Part shown: piece by piece, positions 12,301-22,394 of the stretch
Numbering within the stretch: the stretch's first letter is position 1
Layout: each line of letters opens with the position of its first letter
Assembly: GCA_037367405.1 (NCBI GenBank)
Contig: JAZKJV010008871.1
Location: 62,001-126,000, forward strand
Length of the DNA stretch: 64,000 nucleotides
DNA from: Ottelia alismoides
Lineage: Eukaryota > Streptophyta > Magnoliopsida > Alismatales > Hydrocharitaceae
Direction of reading: 5' to 3'
Notes under the pieces: generated by a model
What the model saw: only the letters and a program-made list of their open reading frames with translations
What the model was told of the DNA's origin: nothing
Databases searched by the model: none
Program-made: the position numbers and the translations under genes

Positions 12301-12680
12301 TATTTGAATTTTCTAAGTTGGTGTGATGCATTGAATAAATTCTTGTTTGTGTGCTTTTTCTCTTCTTTCTATATTTCCTTTATAATTAAAAATACAAAAA
12401 ATTGAAAATATATAAAAATCCACCAAAAATATTTATTTTTATTTTTATTTTATTTTAGACTACTTCGTTGGCCGATTCAGCCAATCCGTGCTCCTTGAGT
12501 TCGAACCTGATCGCTATACCAGGTTAAATAAATAGCGAGGACCGCTTTGTGAATTTATTGATTATTTTGATTTCTTTGGTGTTCTCTGATTTTCTTGATT
12601 GACCGATCGTCGAGATCTGGGTCGCAACGACCCGTGTTTTTATACCTTCACCCGGGTCTTAGTGAATTTTTCGGTCATCA
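9356..12680 (+). repeat. Element A 5' LTR
   Basis: It starts TGATGAATCCCCATTCATC and ends TCGGTCATCA, so it has TG...CA ends, and pairs with 30813-34102. A TATA box (TATAAAA, 10381-10387) is followed by a GC-rich transcribed part with CACGTG-type motifs and then AT-rich sequence. Small open frames inside it are not conserved as proteins. Length 3325 bp. Confidence 0.95.
10381..10387 (+). promoter_or_regulatory. TATA box, element A 5' LTR
   Basis: CACCATATAAAATTTGACC sits at the junction of an AT-rich upstream half and a GC-rich transcribed half. It is conserved as CATATAAATTTTGACC at 31801 in the sister LTR. It probably sets the start of the genomic RNA. Confidence 0.6.
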
Positions 12681-12683
12681 GAA

Positions 12684-12701
12684 TGGTGCCGTTGCCGGGG
12701 A
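12684..12701 (+). promoter_or_regulatory. Primer-binding site (tRNA-Asp), element A
   Basis: TGGTGCCGTTGCCGGGGA begins 3 nt after the LTR. It differs at one base from the complement of the plant tRNA-Asp 3' end including CCA, the primer typical of Athila elements. It primes minus-strand DNA synthesis. Confidence 0.93.
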
Positions 12702-13878
12702 GCATGGCTTAGTAGTCTTTTTGTTTTTCGTTTTTATTCGGTTTTTAGTTCCGCGGCTTTTCCCACGGCTTTTTATTTTCTTTCGCGGCTTTCCCTGTTT
12801 CTTTTGTTTCTTTTTATTTTAGTTTATTTTATTTTTATTTTTGTTTGTTTTATTTTGTTTATCTTTATTTTTATTTTCGCATATAGTTCCATTTTATTTT
12901 ATTTTATCCTGCTATTTTTATAATAACTGTTTCTGGTACACCTCTGTTTGTTTGCTTGTGAGGGCCCGAGGACCAAGGCGACTTTTCTCGAAGAGCTGAC
13001 GTAACCGCGGAAAACGGAGGCGGCTCTCTTCTCTACAAGTATTTTCAGTCACATTAGTATAGTAATAATACAGGTACTAGGACTTTCAGAGACTTGTGCA
13101 CTTTGCGAGGTCTGTTTCGCCGAGCACCGGTGTGCTCAGGGGACCCCCACCGTTGTTTTATTTTTGTCGCTTTTCTTTTCTTTGATTTCACGTGAATTTC
13201 TGTGCGTGAGCCCCTAGATTTAGGTTTTTATTTCGTTGAGCCAGGTAGCATTAGTTCCACAGCTCTAATAAGAATATCTTTTCCTATAGATCGCGCTTGG
13301 ATCTAGACAAATAAACCAGTGCTTCACAATAATAGAAATTTCTGTTTAGGACGGTTCTCGCCTTTGCATCTATATAGGTAGTTTAAATTTATACGCGGAT
13401 CATAATTGCATGTAGACTGCTGGAGTCAGGTACGCCTTCTATCCCGTGCATGCATCATTGATTTCCTTGCACATCGGCTTTTCCATCTTCCTCCCCTATT
13501 TTCTGGACTTAGGAATAAAAAGGAAACGGAAAATTCATTAGACGTTGTTTGCTTGAAAAATACCTAAAAACAAAAATAATAAAATCGGGATTGCTAATCA
13601 CACTTGACCCTAAAAGACACGTCACTTGAAAATCTGTCTTGGGGAGAGTAACCCCCTCCTTGTTTGGTTTGGATGAGCGAGTGAGTGACCCGCATCCTAG
13701 GTTAGAGCCATATCCGATTTCTTGACAGACTACCGGCCTTTTATTCGGGACAGTCTGTTAAGAATATTGGATTCCTATCAGCTCACGTAATCGCTCTGAA
13801 AGACTGACTTGCTCACCTAAATAAAATTGACAAGATAATTAATCGATCCCTTACGGTCTTCAGCTCAGTGTTGAGTAG
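12702..13878 (+). other. Element A untranslated leader
   Basis: T-rich sequence, then blocks shared with element B: TTGTGAGGGCCCGAGG (about 12955), GGTCTGTTTCGCC with a CGGT-loop hairpin (13111-13137), the GGGGAGAGTAACCCCCTC block (about 13640) and the pre-ORF block (13847-13893). No coding sequence is apparent. These conserved islands are where packaging and dimerisation signals would be expected. Confidence 0.7.
13122..13137 (+). promoter_or_regulatory. CGGT-tetraloop hairpin, element A leader
   Basis: GAGCAC-CGGT-GTGCTC is a perfect 6-bp stem preceded by GGTCTGTTTCGCC and followed by AGGGGACC. Element B has the same flanks and loop with a different but still complementary stem (21553-21570). 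Confidence 0.7.
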
Positions 13879-14022
13879 GTGAATTGGGGGTTTGCTTTCA
13901 CATCTTGTGTGTTTCCAAATCCCTCCCGCCTTCCCATCTATCTGCTCCTCTATCTATTTATCTATTTCTCTCCCTCCCTCCCTCCCTTCAGTCTTCTACT
14001 TCTTCCTCTTCTTTATCCCTGG

Positions 14023-14946
14023 ATGATGGATCCCCATCACTTCTTGCCGACTCTTGCAGCTTCTTCACTTTGTGACTATCAGTCCAGTCCACCTTTGAGG
14101 GAGGTTGGATCCCCGACCAACCTCCCGCTCCCTCCCTCCCATCCCTTTCATTCTTCTGGGCATGCTGCGCTACACGTCCGCGGAGTTCAGATTGAGCAGA
14201 TGCGAGGCCCGGACGATGCCATTGCTGAGTTGAGAGTGCACTCCGTACGTGATCATAGAGAGCAGATGCGAGTATCAGATGTCTCCTATGCCAGTATGGT
14301 GGATGAACAGATAGGACAGAGAGCTGAGGCAGCTTCTACATTAGGTCCATTCATTCTGGATTTGGAGCTTATTCAGAGATTGCCAACATTTTCAGGGGAG
14401 GTGCATGAGGAGCCCTATCTTCACCTGTCCGACTTCGAGGAGTTGTGCAGGACACAGATTTATTCAGATATCACTGCAGAGGAGATGATGCTGAAGACCT
14501 TCCCATTCACACTTCAGGATAGAGCCATGAGATGGCACCGACGGTTGGGAAGGAGATTCGCTACATGGGGAGAGCTACGCCGAGAGTTTCTACAGAGATA
14601 CTTTCCCCAGTATAGAGTAGAGATGATGCGGTCCTTGATCACAAAGTTTTCAGTAGACCCCCAGGAGCCACTGCAGGAAGCATGGCCGAGGTTTCTTGAC
14701 CTCTTGAGGAGATTTCCTGACCACGGACTTCCACTGACAGACCTTATTGAGATCTCCATGCAGGGGATGACCGCAGATCAGATAGCACTGGTGATTACCT
14801 CATGTGGCGGTTCACACCGCAGTTCCGACATTGACTTACTGGATGCCATCTCGAGGTTAATTTCACAGAGACCATCTTCACGAGATGACATAGTTGGGAC
14901 AACACATGAGGAGGTGGCAATACCAGTGGGGTGTCACACTACATGA
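14023..14946 (+). CDS. Gag-like protein of element A (Retrotrans_gag domain)
   Basis: Structural protein expected to form the cytoplasmic virus-like particle around the element RNA. The open frame runs from 13879, but its first 48 codons overlap the conserved pre-ORF leader block and give a low-complexity hydrophobic stretch, so I prefer the ATG pair at 14023/14026. The central domain (about nt 14340-14830) has the retrotransposon gag pattern: a segment near EPYLHLSDFEELC, then MRWHRRLG, TWGELRREFLQRYFP, EAWPRFLDLLRRFP and DLIEISMQGMTADQ. The protein stops at 14946 with no zinc knuckle and no protease. It is about 307 residues from 14023, short for an Athila gag, whose C-terminal part may correspond to the degenerate frames that follow. 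The frame is uninterrupted despite the element lacking pol. Confidence 0.85.
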   Translation: MMDPHHFLPTLAASSLCDYQSSPPLREVGSPTNLPLPPSHPFHSSGHAALHVRGVQIEQMRGPDDAIAELRVHSVRDHREQMRVSDVSYASMVDEQIGQRAEAASTLGPFILDLELIQRLPTFSGEVHEEPYLHLSDFEELCRTQIYSDITAEEMMLKTFPFTLQDRAMRWHRRLGRRFATWGELRREFLQRYFPQYRVEMMRSLITKFSVDPQEPLQEAWPRFLDLLRRFPDHGLPLTDLIEISMQGMTADQIALVITSCGGSHRSSDIDLLDAISRLISQRPSSRDDIVGTTHEEVAIPVGCHTT

Positions 14947-14957
14947 GGATACAGTTT

Positions 14958-16195
14958 CTACACACTAGCCCAAGGACATGGATTCTGCAGCACCACAGAG
15001 TACAGAGGACATGACTGCGACAGTGGAGGTTCTGACCTAGAGTCTACTGGAGTTCCCATTGGTTTTCCAGCTAGAGTTCGAGTCAGTCCCAGAGTTTTCA
15101 TTTGACGATTCTTGGATATCAGATCTTCTGATACTCCAAGACACGGACGAGCCCCTGCTACTACAGCTATTGATCCGGCCATTTCAGAGCCCAGTCCCAG
15201 ATGACTCGGTTTTTCTTTTGCAGAGACACTTCTCGGAGTCAGACAGATATCATGACTCAGCCCAGCAGCCACAGCTCGATATGGGATACCACTCTGAGAG
15301 ACCAGACATAGATAGTCCGTATTCGAGCCGTTTGTCCTCTACTTTGATGAGACATATACATTTGCTGAGGATCAGATGACAGTCAACATTTCCTCTACTT
15401 TGATGAGACATATACATTTGCTGAGGACCAGATGACAGTCAGCATTGTCGCAAAGCAAGGATTATCCACAACCACATTGCCAGCCTTCGCGATGTTGACC
15501 AGTACCTTCTCCTGCTTCCAGATTGCTGAGAGCCAGACTTCAGATGATGATGCATCCTATTGCACAGAGTGGGTGCTTGACAGCAGCGCAGATGCCCTTA
15601 TAGATCCTGATCCTCTATTTCTCACCGATGATCTTGCATTCCTCCCGAGGGTTATCTGCGGGAGAATACAACACATGATGAGTACTCGGTTTCACCTTCT
15701 GAGAGTGTATCCTATCTGGAGGATCACGAAACCAGGTATTCTGATTCTTCTATTGCTGAGTTGCCTCACCTCGACGACCCTCACGAGGATGAGCTGATCC
15801 TTGAGATATTCGATGATCTATCTGATTTGTTTCCATTATATGCATCAGATATCGGTTTTCATAGAGAATCTCCTGATCTTCACTTTCCATACCTCTTTGA
15901 GACGCTGATTGACATGGAGGATTCTATCACTGATCCATATTTCTCCACGTTTGATTTCTTCGGCTCTGCACTTCCACTCCAGTCTGATCCGGAGACGATG
16001 ATTTCTTTTTTGCTACCGGATCCCGATCACTTATTCCCATATCCTTGGTCGGTAGCAGACACCCGACTGATTGCATACATGGATGTCTTTCTTTACACTG
16101 TTGATTTCGTCGTTGTTCTCATACCGAGACTGCGACGACAGTACGACATTCACCTTACAGATGTCGTCCTGAACCTTGACACAGCGTTATCCTAG
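14958..16195 (+). pseudogene. Degenerate acidic coding region downstream of gag, element A
   Basis: Three plus-strand frames follow gag: 15059-15379, 15432-15797 and 15761-16195. They are rich in Asp, Phe, Ser and Pro (DDPHEDELILEIFDDLSDLF, LLPDPDHLFPYPW) and resemble the acidic C-terminal part of the B protein (DPTFSDNDFEPFYFD) in composition. A 56-bp tandem duplication breaks the frame between the first and second. No protease motif is visible, although a protease would be expected between gag and this tail by comparison with B. Confidence 0.6.
15335..15446. repeat. 56-bp perfect-length tandem duplication
   Basis: Copies at 15335-15390 and 15391-15446 differ only at a few bases (GAGGATCAG/GAGGACCAG, GTCAACATT/GTCAGCATT). 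As 56 is not a multiple of three, the duplication shifts the frame and explains the end of the 15059-15379 frame. Confidence 0.92.
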
Positions 16196-16345
16196 CCTTT
16201 GCGCCCAGCTAGGGGCGTAAAACCTAGCACTTGTTGAGAGGCACCTCAACATTGTACCCTTTTGTATATATGTGTTTCGTCGTGATTTGATCTTTCTTTC
16301 TTCCGTGTTTGTTTTCACCCTAGGTCTCGCTTAGGATTATCTTTG

Positions 16346-16849
16346 CTATACTTAGGATATACCTCATCCTAAGTATAGGGGGGTGGAAACACCGAGTTGC
16401 TCTATTCGTTCTATTTCATTACTCCTGTCATTGCCTATACTTAAGGATTCTTTACCTTAAGTATAGGGGGAGTAATGCCCCTCCATCTTGTAGATATTTA
16501 TCTTTATTTCTGTTATTTCGTCTCGTTTTCTACCTCTGTTTTGTTGCCTATACTTAGGGATATTTTACCCTAAGTATAGGGGAGGTAGACCATGTATATT
16601 CGCACTCGGATTTCCCTTTGTGTACAACCTGCTATACTTAGGATTATTTGATCCTAAATATAGGGGGAAACCCCGAGATCCTCTTGCATTTATATTCTTT
16701 CATTCGTCTTTGTATATAGCCTTCCTTTTCACTTCCCTATACTAAGCACGAGTTATGTCTTCTTTATCACTCTTGACTCTGAGGACATCGTTCGAGCTAA
16801 GTATGGGGGGTGTATATATTCCATATATACTTTAGCCATAACTCGTACT
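16346..16849 (+). promoter_or_regulatory. Element A hairpin array with polypurine-like arms
   Basis: Four hairpins: 16346-16378, 16434-16467 (perfect 13 bp), 16547-16580 (perfect 13 bp) and 16632-16663. Each 3' arm runs into a G-run (AAGTATAGGGGG), like the element's own polypurine tract. Sequence outside each inner stem is again complementary: ATTACTCC/GGAGTAAT around the second, TACCTC/GAGGTA around the third and TTTCCC/GGGAAA around the fourth. A fifth unit has AGCACGAGTTATGTC (16745-16759) facing GCCATAACTCGTACT (16835-16849) and enclosing CTAAGTATGGGGGG. The same layout occurs in B and C. Function unknown. Confidence 0.88.
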
Positions 16850-16859
16850 TTCTGTGAGT

Positions 16860-17235
16860 GTGTTAATAAATAAAAATGGCTAAATCCAAAAATCCATAAA
16901 AATTAAAAAATTTTCCTTGTAAATAAAATATTTTATTGCACATACATAGCTAGTTGTACAAATTATTTTTGTAAAAATGTTTGTAAAAATCTTTTGTGTA
17001 AATAGCTTGTAAATATTTTGATATCAAAATTATGTATACAGTACAAAATTTTTGTAAAATGTTTTGAAAATCAAAAGTTTGCAAAAACCGTATGTAAATT
17101 TGTGTAAATATTTTGCAAAACTTGCATTCATGCATACATCCATGTTTTCAAAATATTTTTCAAAAATTTTGCACATGTGTAAAAATTTTGTTAATAGCAT
17201 CTTTGTAAATACTTGTATAGTTTTTCCTGGATCAT
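16860..17235 (+). other. AT-rich spacer, element A
   Basis: Low-complexity A/T sequence with repeated TTTTGTAAA and TTTGTAAAAAT motifs between the hairpin array and the 3' module. B has an even simpler A-rich tract in the same position. No gene. Confidence 0.6.
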
Positions 17236-17515
17236 AGGTCACATTTAAACTAGCCTGGAATTAAATTGAAAAATGGAGCTTGGTTAAGATCTTAATCCAC
17301 CTAATTCTAAGAGGAACCTTATAGGGCTTAGGGTTGAGACTTTTCAGGTCCATGGTAACTTAATTCTTTGAGTCCACTAGGCTATGATCATATGTCATCT
17401 CGATGAGCCTAAGTAGATCACTTAACAACACACACATGACTCATATAGACAATGGCTTTACTTGGACCCGCACTTTACACCGAGCTCTCTACGGATGAGG
17501 TGGTGAGGAGGCAGT
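17236..17515 (+). other. Element A 3' module, first part, up to element B
   Basis: Matches B from about 25230 (CATTTAAACTA...CTGGAAT, ATGGAGCTT, CTTAATCCACCTAATTCT and AGAGGAAC). It ends with gcagt (17511-17515), the left copy of the target duplication of element B. It resumes at 29924. Confidence 0.8.
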
Positions 17516-18561
17516 TGATGAATCTGTGATTCGTCATCTTTATTCATTTATTTTAGCTTAAAATCCCTTATAAAACACCTGCATATAACGCTAACTTCAT
17601 ATTCTTACTAACTTGCATCTGTGTAAATATTGTACATTTCTGACTTATTTTATCCTAAAATAAATAAATAAAGAAGGAAAGGAAAAATAAAGAAAAGAAA
17701 CAAAAAAAAGAAAAATAAAGAAAAGAAACAAAAAAAGGAAGACTGTATACAGGCTGACCAAAACCCCGAGAGAATGTCAAGACTTGACCTGATCGACCAG
17801 GAATAAAGTAGGGGGAGATAGGGTCCTTAACCAGAAAATCCAAAAAAATGTGTTCTCACTCATTTTGTATATATCTATATAAAACTGACACTAATTTATT
17901 TGTACCTTAATTGACCTCAAATCAAATAACATTCAAAATCAAAGTTGTAAATAAAAATGTGTTCTAATTACTAAAATTAATTGCACAGTTAAATCTTGTA
18001 CTGAATAAAAGTAGCCACACTTGGAAAAAGCCACTAAGCACTAATTGAAAGACAAATTCCGGCTTCATATGAGCTCAAATTGAATCAAATTCAGTTCCAT
18101 TGGACTCGAAATTAAATTATCTTTAAAATGACTGTATTTTCATAATTTTTGGAGTTACGGTTGAAAAGTCAGTTTTCTGGGGTGGTTTGTGCAATTTTCC
18201 CATGTATTTTGTGCATATTATATTTGTATATATTGTAAATTAATCCCACTGATTTTTTAATAAAAATAAAAATTAAAAAAATAATAAACTTTTAAAACAC
18301 AAAAAAGGCTAATTTCGTCATTTATCCTTGTATATAGTGTCACATATGTATTTAGTATATGTATATAGTTGCTATTTTTAATTAACCTTCATAAAAAAAT
18401 AAAAAAATAGCATTTTTTAATTCAAATTAAATAAGTGACGAAAATTCAAAAAATTTAGATAATTTTGTAATTAGTTTTAATTCTCTTTTATCTTCATTTT
18501 AATTTTCATCTCCATTATCTCTTTATTTAAAAATTCAAAAATTCAAATTTCATCTCTCTTC

Positions 18562-18569
18562 TATTTATA
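18562..18569 (+). promoter_or_regulatory. TATA box, element B 5' LTR
   Basis: CTTCTATTTATATGGCTCC lies before a short pyrimidine-rich stretch and the GC-rich transcribed part. It is identical at 27347-27354 in the 3' LTR. Likely the element promoter. Confidence 0.65.
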
Positions 18570-19269
18570 TGGCTCCTTCTCCCTCATTCCAACTTGATCA
18601 ATCTTTAGAGAGAGGAGCCCGATCTTCGAGAGAAATTTCGTCGAGGAAGTTGCCTAGCCTCCAAGCCGTCCGGTGACAGCGAGTCGGCCTTGTCGAGGCG
18701 ATCACGGTCCATTTTCCACTCCTAAGGTGAGATCCAAATTTTTCTTCACATTTTATCTTAGTTTAATCGCTTTTTATTTTGTCGCTTTTTTTATCGTCAT
18801 TTTGTTCTTCTAGATCTTAAGAAAATCCACCACGATTTATTCCACCATCGATTCGATTTTTCATCTCAATTTCTCGATCTCTACGCCTTCGAATTCTATC
18901 TCCCACGATCTCTCAACTCCGGCCGCGTACGGTGGTCGGAGATCGGATTCGAATCCTCCATTTTCGCTGAATCCCCATTCACTTTCCGAGTTTGTAGATA
19001 AATAAAAAATGTTTTTTCTCTAACATTGATTTCTGCAGATTCATTAATAAAATAAAAAATTTGTTATCTCTTCTTTATCTAACATTTGTTTTGCAGGGGA
19101 ACATTAAAAAGATTAAAAAAAATAAAAAGATAAAAATAAAAAAATATCCTTTCTATTTCTATTTCCGGATTTGCAAAAAAAAAAAGATTTTTCTTTATTT
19201 TCTGTTTACATCACATACACAATAAAATTACAAAAAAATAAAAAAAATAAAAAAAATAAAAAAAACTAC

Positions 19270-19770
19270 CGCAGGCGGCAGGGACACCAACCCCCGCCGC
19301 CCGCTCTTCCACATCAGCCGCGAAGGGCGGCAACACCGCCCACCAGGGTCCACTGTCCAGATCCGCCGCCCCCCTGTCATCTTTCGCCCCGCCACCGCGC
19401 GGCGAGCTCCTCCACCCAGTCACGCGGGTACACCGACCACGCCGCCTGCGACCTCCGCGCGCGGAGTAGCGCACCCAACGGAGCCGGCAGCGCCACCCCG
19501 CAGCCACCTGCAGCCCAGACCGCCTTCGCCTTCACCGCCGCACGCGCGCGGCGCCACGCGTGCCTCGTGACCTCGCCGATCCGCCCTCCTCGCGACCCCG
19601 CCTGCACCAACTCCGCCGAAGTCTGGCCCGCACCTTCTATCTCCAGGTGGCGGCGCAGCCGCCACGAGTCTTCGACGCTGACCTCCCGCGGTAACCGCCG
19701 CTCCGCGCTCCTCCTTCAGACCGCAAGACCCGCCGACCCCGCGTGGGGAGGAAGAAGAAGGGCGGCGCCC
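19270..19770. other. GC/CpG-rich island within element B LTR
   Basis: An abrupt GC-rich block in an otherwise AT-rich LTR, present in both LTRs (second copy about 28030-28540). Both strands carry open frames. One minus-strand frame (19610-19377; 28474-28145 in the second LTR) is conserved between copies, with Arg/Ala-rich sequence such as LRRHLEIEGAGRTS and ARRRARAAVKAKA. It could be captured host coding sequence or just a consequence of composition. I do not recognise a family. Confidence 0.5.
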
Positions 19771-21151
19771 TTTGAGCCCTTTTGTGCTTGGATCAAAAAG
19801 AACGAAGGACCCTTCTAGGGTTTGTTATTTTATTGGAAAAATTACTCAAATAACCCTCAGAGTTCTCAAATCTACAAAGAAGCCCCTCCAGAGCTCCAAG
19901 GCACATGCACAACACATGGTATATTGGTAAATTTACGCTTTCTCTCCTGTCATTCATTTTTATTATCTCTTTGAGGCAAAAACTTTGAATCTTTACAGTT
20001 CAGTCCAAGACTTTCACAGTATTTACGTTCTGTCCCTGAACTGCAGAACATTAATTTGTGTGCTCTCTTTAATTGAAATGCATGTTATTTGTGATCCAAA
20101 AATTTTGAGAAAATTGTGCTATGCTCCTGAGGTGATTATTTTATTAGCATAAATTTTCCGTTGCATTTCTCTTTCATTTATTATCATTAAAAAATTAAAA
20201 ACATGTCATTTTGCCTTGCTTGAAATTCCAAAATTCATAAAAATTCGAAAATACCTCTAAAAATTCCAAAAAAAATTAGAGTAGTTGTATTTCATTGTCT
20301 TTTAATTTCTGACAAATTTTCACGCATTAATTATTTATAAAATCCAAAAAAATAGAAAAATATAAAAAATCTTCTAAAAATCATAAAAAATTCTACAAAA
20401 ATAAAAAAATTACGATTTCAGTTCCTGTTTGTAGATATTTTCTTCTAGTTTGTATTAAAAATAATTTCCAGGAGTTTTAGACATTTAAATTATTTATAAA
20501 TTGCAAAGTACTCCAGACTGTGCATATTTTCTTATTTCCTCACTGTTTGATTTTTAGAAAAATACAAAAACATCTGAAAATTCCACAAAAATTCTCAAAA
20601 ACATTTCAAAACTTTTAAAACCCAAAAATATTTTCTTTGGATTTTTCTGAGCATTTTTGACTAATTGAAAAATTACAAAAAGATTTGGTGTGCGTGTTTT
20701 TAATCTTGTGAATATTGCATCGCGTTATTTTTGAAAATAAAAAAATTTTGTAAAATCAAAATCACTAAAAATTTGGAAATCAGAAAATACAAAAAAATAG
20801 AAATAAAAAAATAAAAAATTAAAAAGATTAAAAAAATCACAAAAACCAAGGATAGTTGTCCTTTGAGATTCCTGTTTTCTTTTAATTAGTTTCTGATTCA
20901 TTGAATAACCCTCGGGAATTGTAGCCTCCCTGAGTTCGACCCTGTCCGCTATACAAGTTAATGAGTAGCAAAAAAAACAATCTTTTTTGTTGACACGAGA
21001 TTTTGAGGGAATAACAACGACCACTTGACAACATTTTCATCATTAATAATTTTCCAACCTCCGGCAATAAATTCCTTGCTCAACAAAATTTTGCCGTTGT
21101 CGGAGATAAAAAAGAAAATTCAAAAGTCCCTCGAATTCACGCTCAACAAAA

Positions 21152-21169
21152 TGGTGCCGTTGCCGTGGA
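21152..21169 (+). promoter_or_regulatory. Primer-binding site (tRNA-Asp), element B
   Basis: TGGTGCCGTTGCCGTGGA starts 3 nt after the LTR and differs at two positions from the complement of the plant tRNA-Asp 3' end. Confidence 0.9.
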
Positions 21170-22298
21170 GGCACGGCGAGGGTAGTTAGGTTTCTCTTTT
21201 GACCTGCTATTCTTGGTTGTAAATATTTCCATTCACTTCATTGTTCATATCACTGCATTCATTTCATTTCATTTCATTTTTTCTTTCTCATATTTGATAA
21301 TTGTATTTCTTACACATTTTCTTTTATTTTGCTTGCGAGGGCCCGCGGAGCGAAGGAGACGATCATAGGACAGCCGAAGCACCCAAGCGACGTGGAGGCG
21401 GCTTGATTCTTCACCAAGCCGCAGGATAGCGTGAGAAAAAAGAGAAGAAGAGTGAAAGAGACGAAAAAAAGAGAGAGAGAAAGAGAGAGAGATTTTTCTT
21501 TTCCATTTGAACTTTGTATCAGGACATTCATTTGTTGCGGGGTCTGTTTCGCCAAGTGCCGGTGCACTTGGGGGACCTCACCGGTTTTGTTTTCATCACC
21601 TTTATTTTTCTTTGTTTTACGTGGATTTCGTGAGCTACCTCTTGATTGCTTTAATTAATGCTTGAACCAGGTAATTAGATAGGTCCAAACACCCTAAACA
21701 AGACATTTCTGTGCCTATAGAGTAGAGCGTAATTTGGACTTAGTCAAATTAACTTGTTCTTGCCCGTTAATAGAAGTTATCATCTAGGACGGTTCACTTG
21801 CATTTGCATATAGGTTAGTTTATTTTATGTATTTAAATTCTGCGCAGATCACTTGCATGTAGAGTGCTAGCGACAAGGTACGCATCTCTAACCCATGCAT
21901 GCATCATCGTTTTTAATCGCGCATTGGCATTTCCGATCTCCTTCCTTATTTTCACTCACATAAATTAAAAGGAAATTGGACACTCGGTAGACGATTCGTT
22001 GAATATACTTAAACCAAGTGATAACTGCCTAAAATTTGGGACTGCTAAAGAAAACTCGACCCTAAAATAAACATAAGGAAAAATCATTGTTTTGGGGAGA
22101 GTAACCCCCTCATTATATTTGTTTTAACTTGCTCGCGTACACACTAAGGTTAGTGCCCAAATCCCATAATTCAGTCTAAGTGTTTGTACAACTTTTGTGA
22201 TTATCACCTAACTCTAAAACAGACAAGATAATTGACCGAACCTTCACGGTCTTCACATTGAGTTGAGTTGGTGAACTGGGGGTTTGTATTGTGTTTGA
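21170..22298 (+). other. Element B untranslated leader
   Basis: Contains the blocks shared with A: GCTTGCGAGGGCCCGCGG (about 21330), GGTCTGTTTCGCC with the CGGT hairpin (21541-21570), GGGGAGAGTAACCCCCTC (about 22095) and the pre-ORF block (22234-22287). A GA-rich stretch (21425-21495) lies between. No gene. Confidence 0.7.
21553..21570 (+). promoter_or_regulatory. CGGT-tetraloop hairpin, element B leader
   Basis: CAAGTGC-CGGT-GCACTTG is a perfect 7-bp stem with the same loop and flanks (GGTCTGTTTCGC before, GGGGACC after) as in A, but with stem bases changed on both sides. Confidence 0.72.
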
Positions 22299-22394
22299 TT
22301 GCTTGTGTGCTTACCAGATCCTTCTGTGCATTTGCGCCTTTTTCTCCATATCTTTTGGCTTGACCCTCGTGCTCTCTCATCTTTTGTTTCGAAG

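Larger units (their letters stand above)
17516..21148 (+). repeat. Element B 5' LTR
   Basis: TGATGAATC...GCTCAACA, 3633 bp, paired with 26304-29918. Order: terminal palindrome, AT-rich U3, TATA box (TATTTATA, 18562-18569), a GC- and CpG-rich block (19270-19770) and long AT-rich sequence to the end. The open frames in the GC-rich block are discussed separately; none is accepted as a gene. Confidence 0.96.

Noticed and set aside
15761..16195. Possible envelope-like protein in element A, because Athila elements can carry one
   Set aside because: There is one short hydrophobic stretch but no signal peptide, no convincing membrane segment and no similarity I can recognise. The acidic composition fits the tail of the B protein better.
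16346..16849. Hairpin array as a set of small MITEs or as CRISPR-like repeats
   Set aside because: No target duplications, no fixed spacer length, eukaryotic retrotransposon context, and the hairpins keep the same place and order in different elements.
19171..19818. 215-residue plus-strand frame and antisense frames in the GC-rich part of the B LTR
   Set aside because: Open frames on several strands of a GC-rich block in an LTR. Not accepted as genes, although the block is listed as a finding because one antisense frame persists in both copies.
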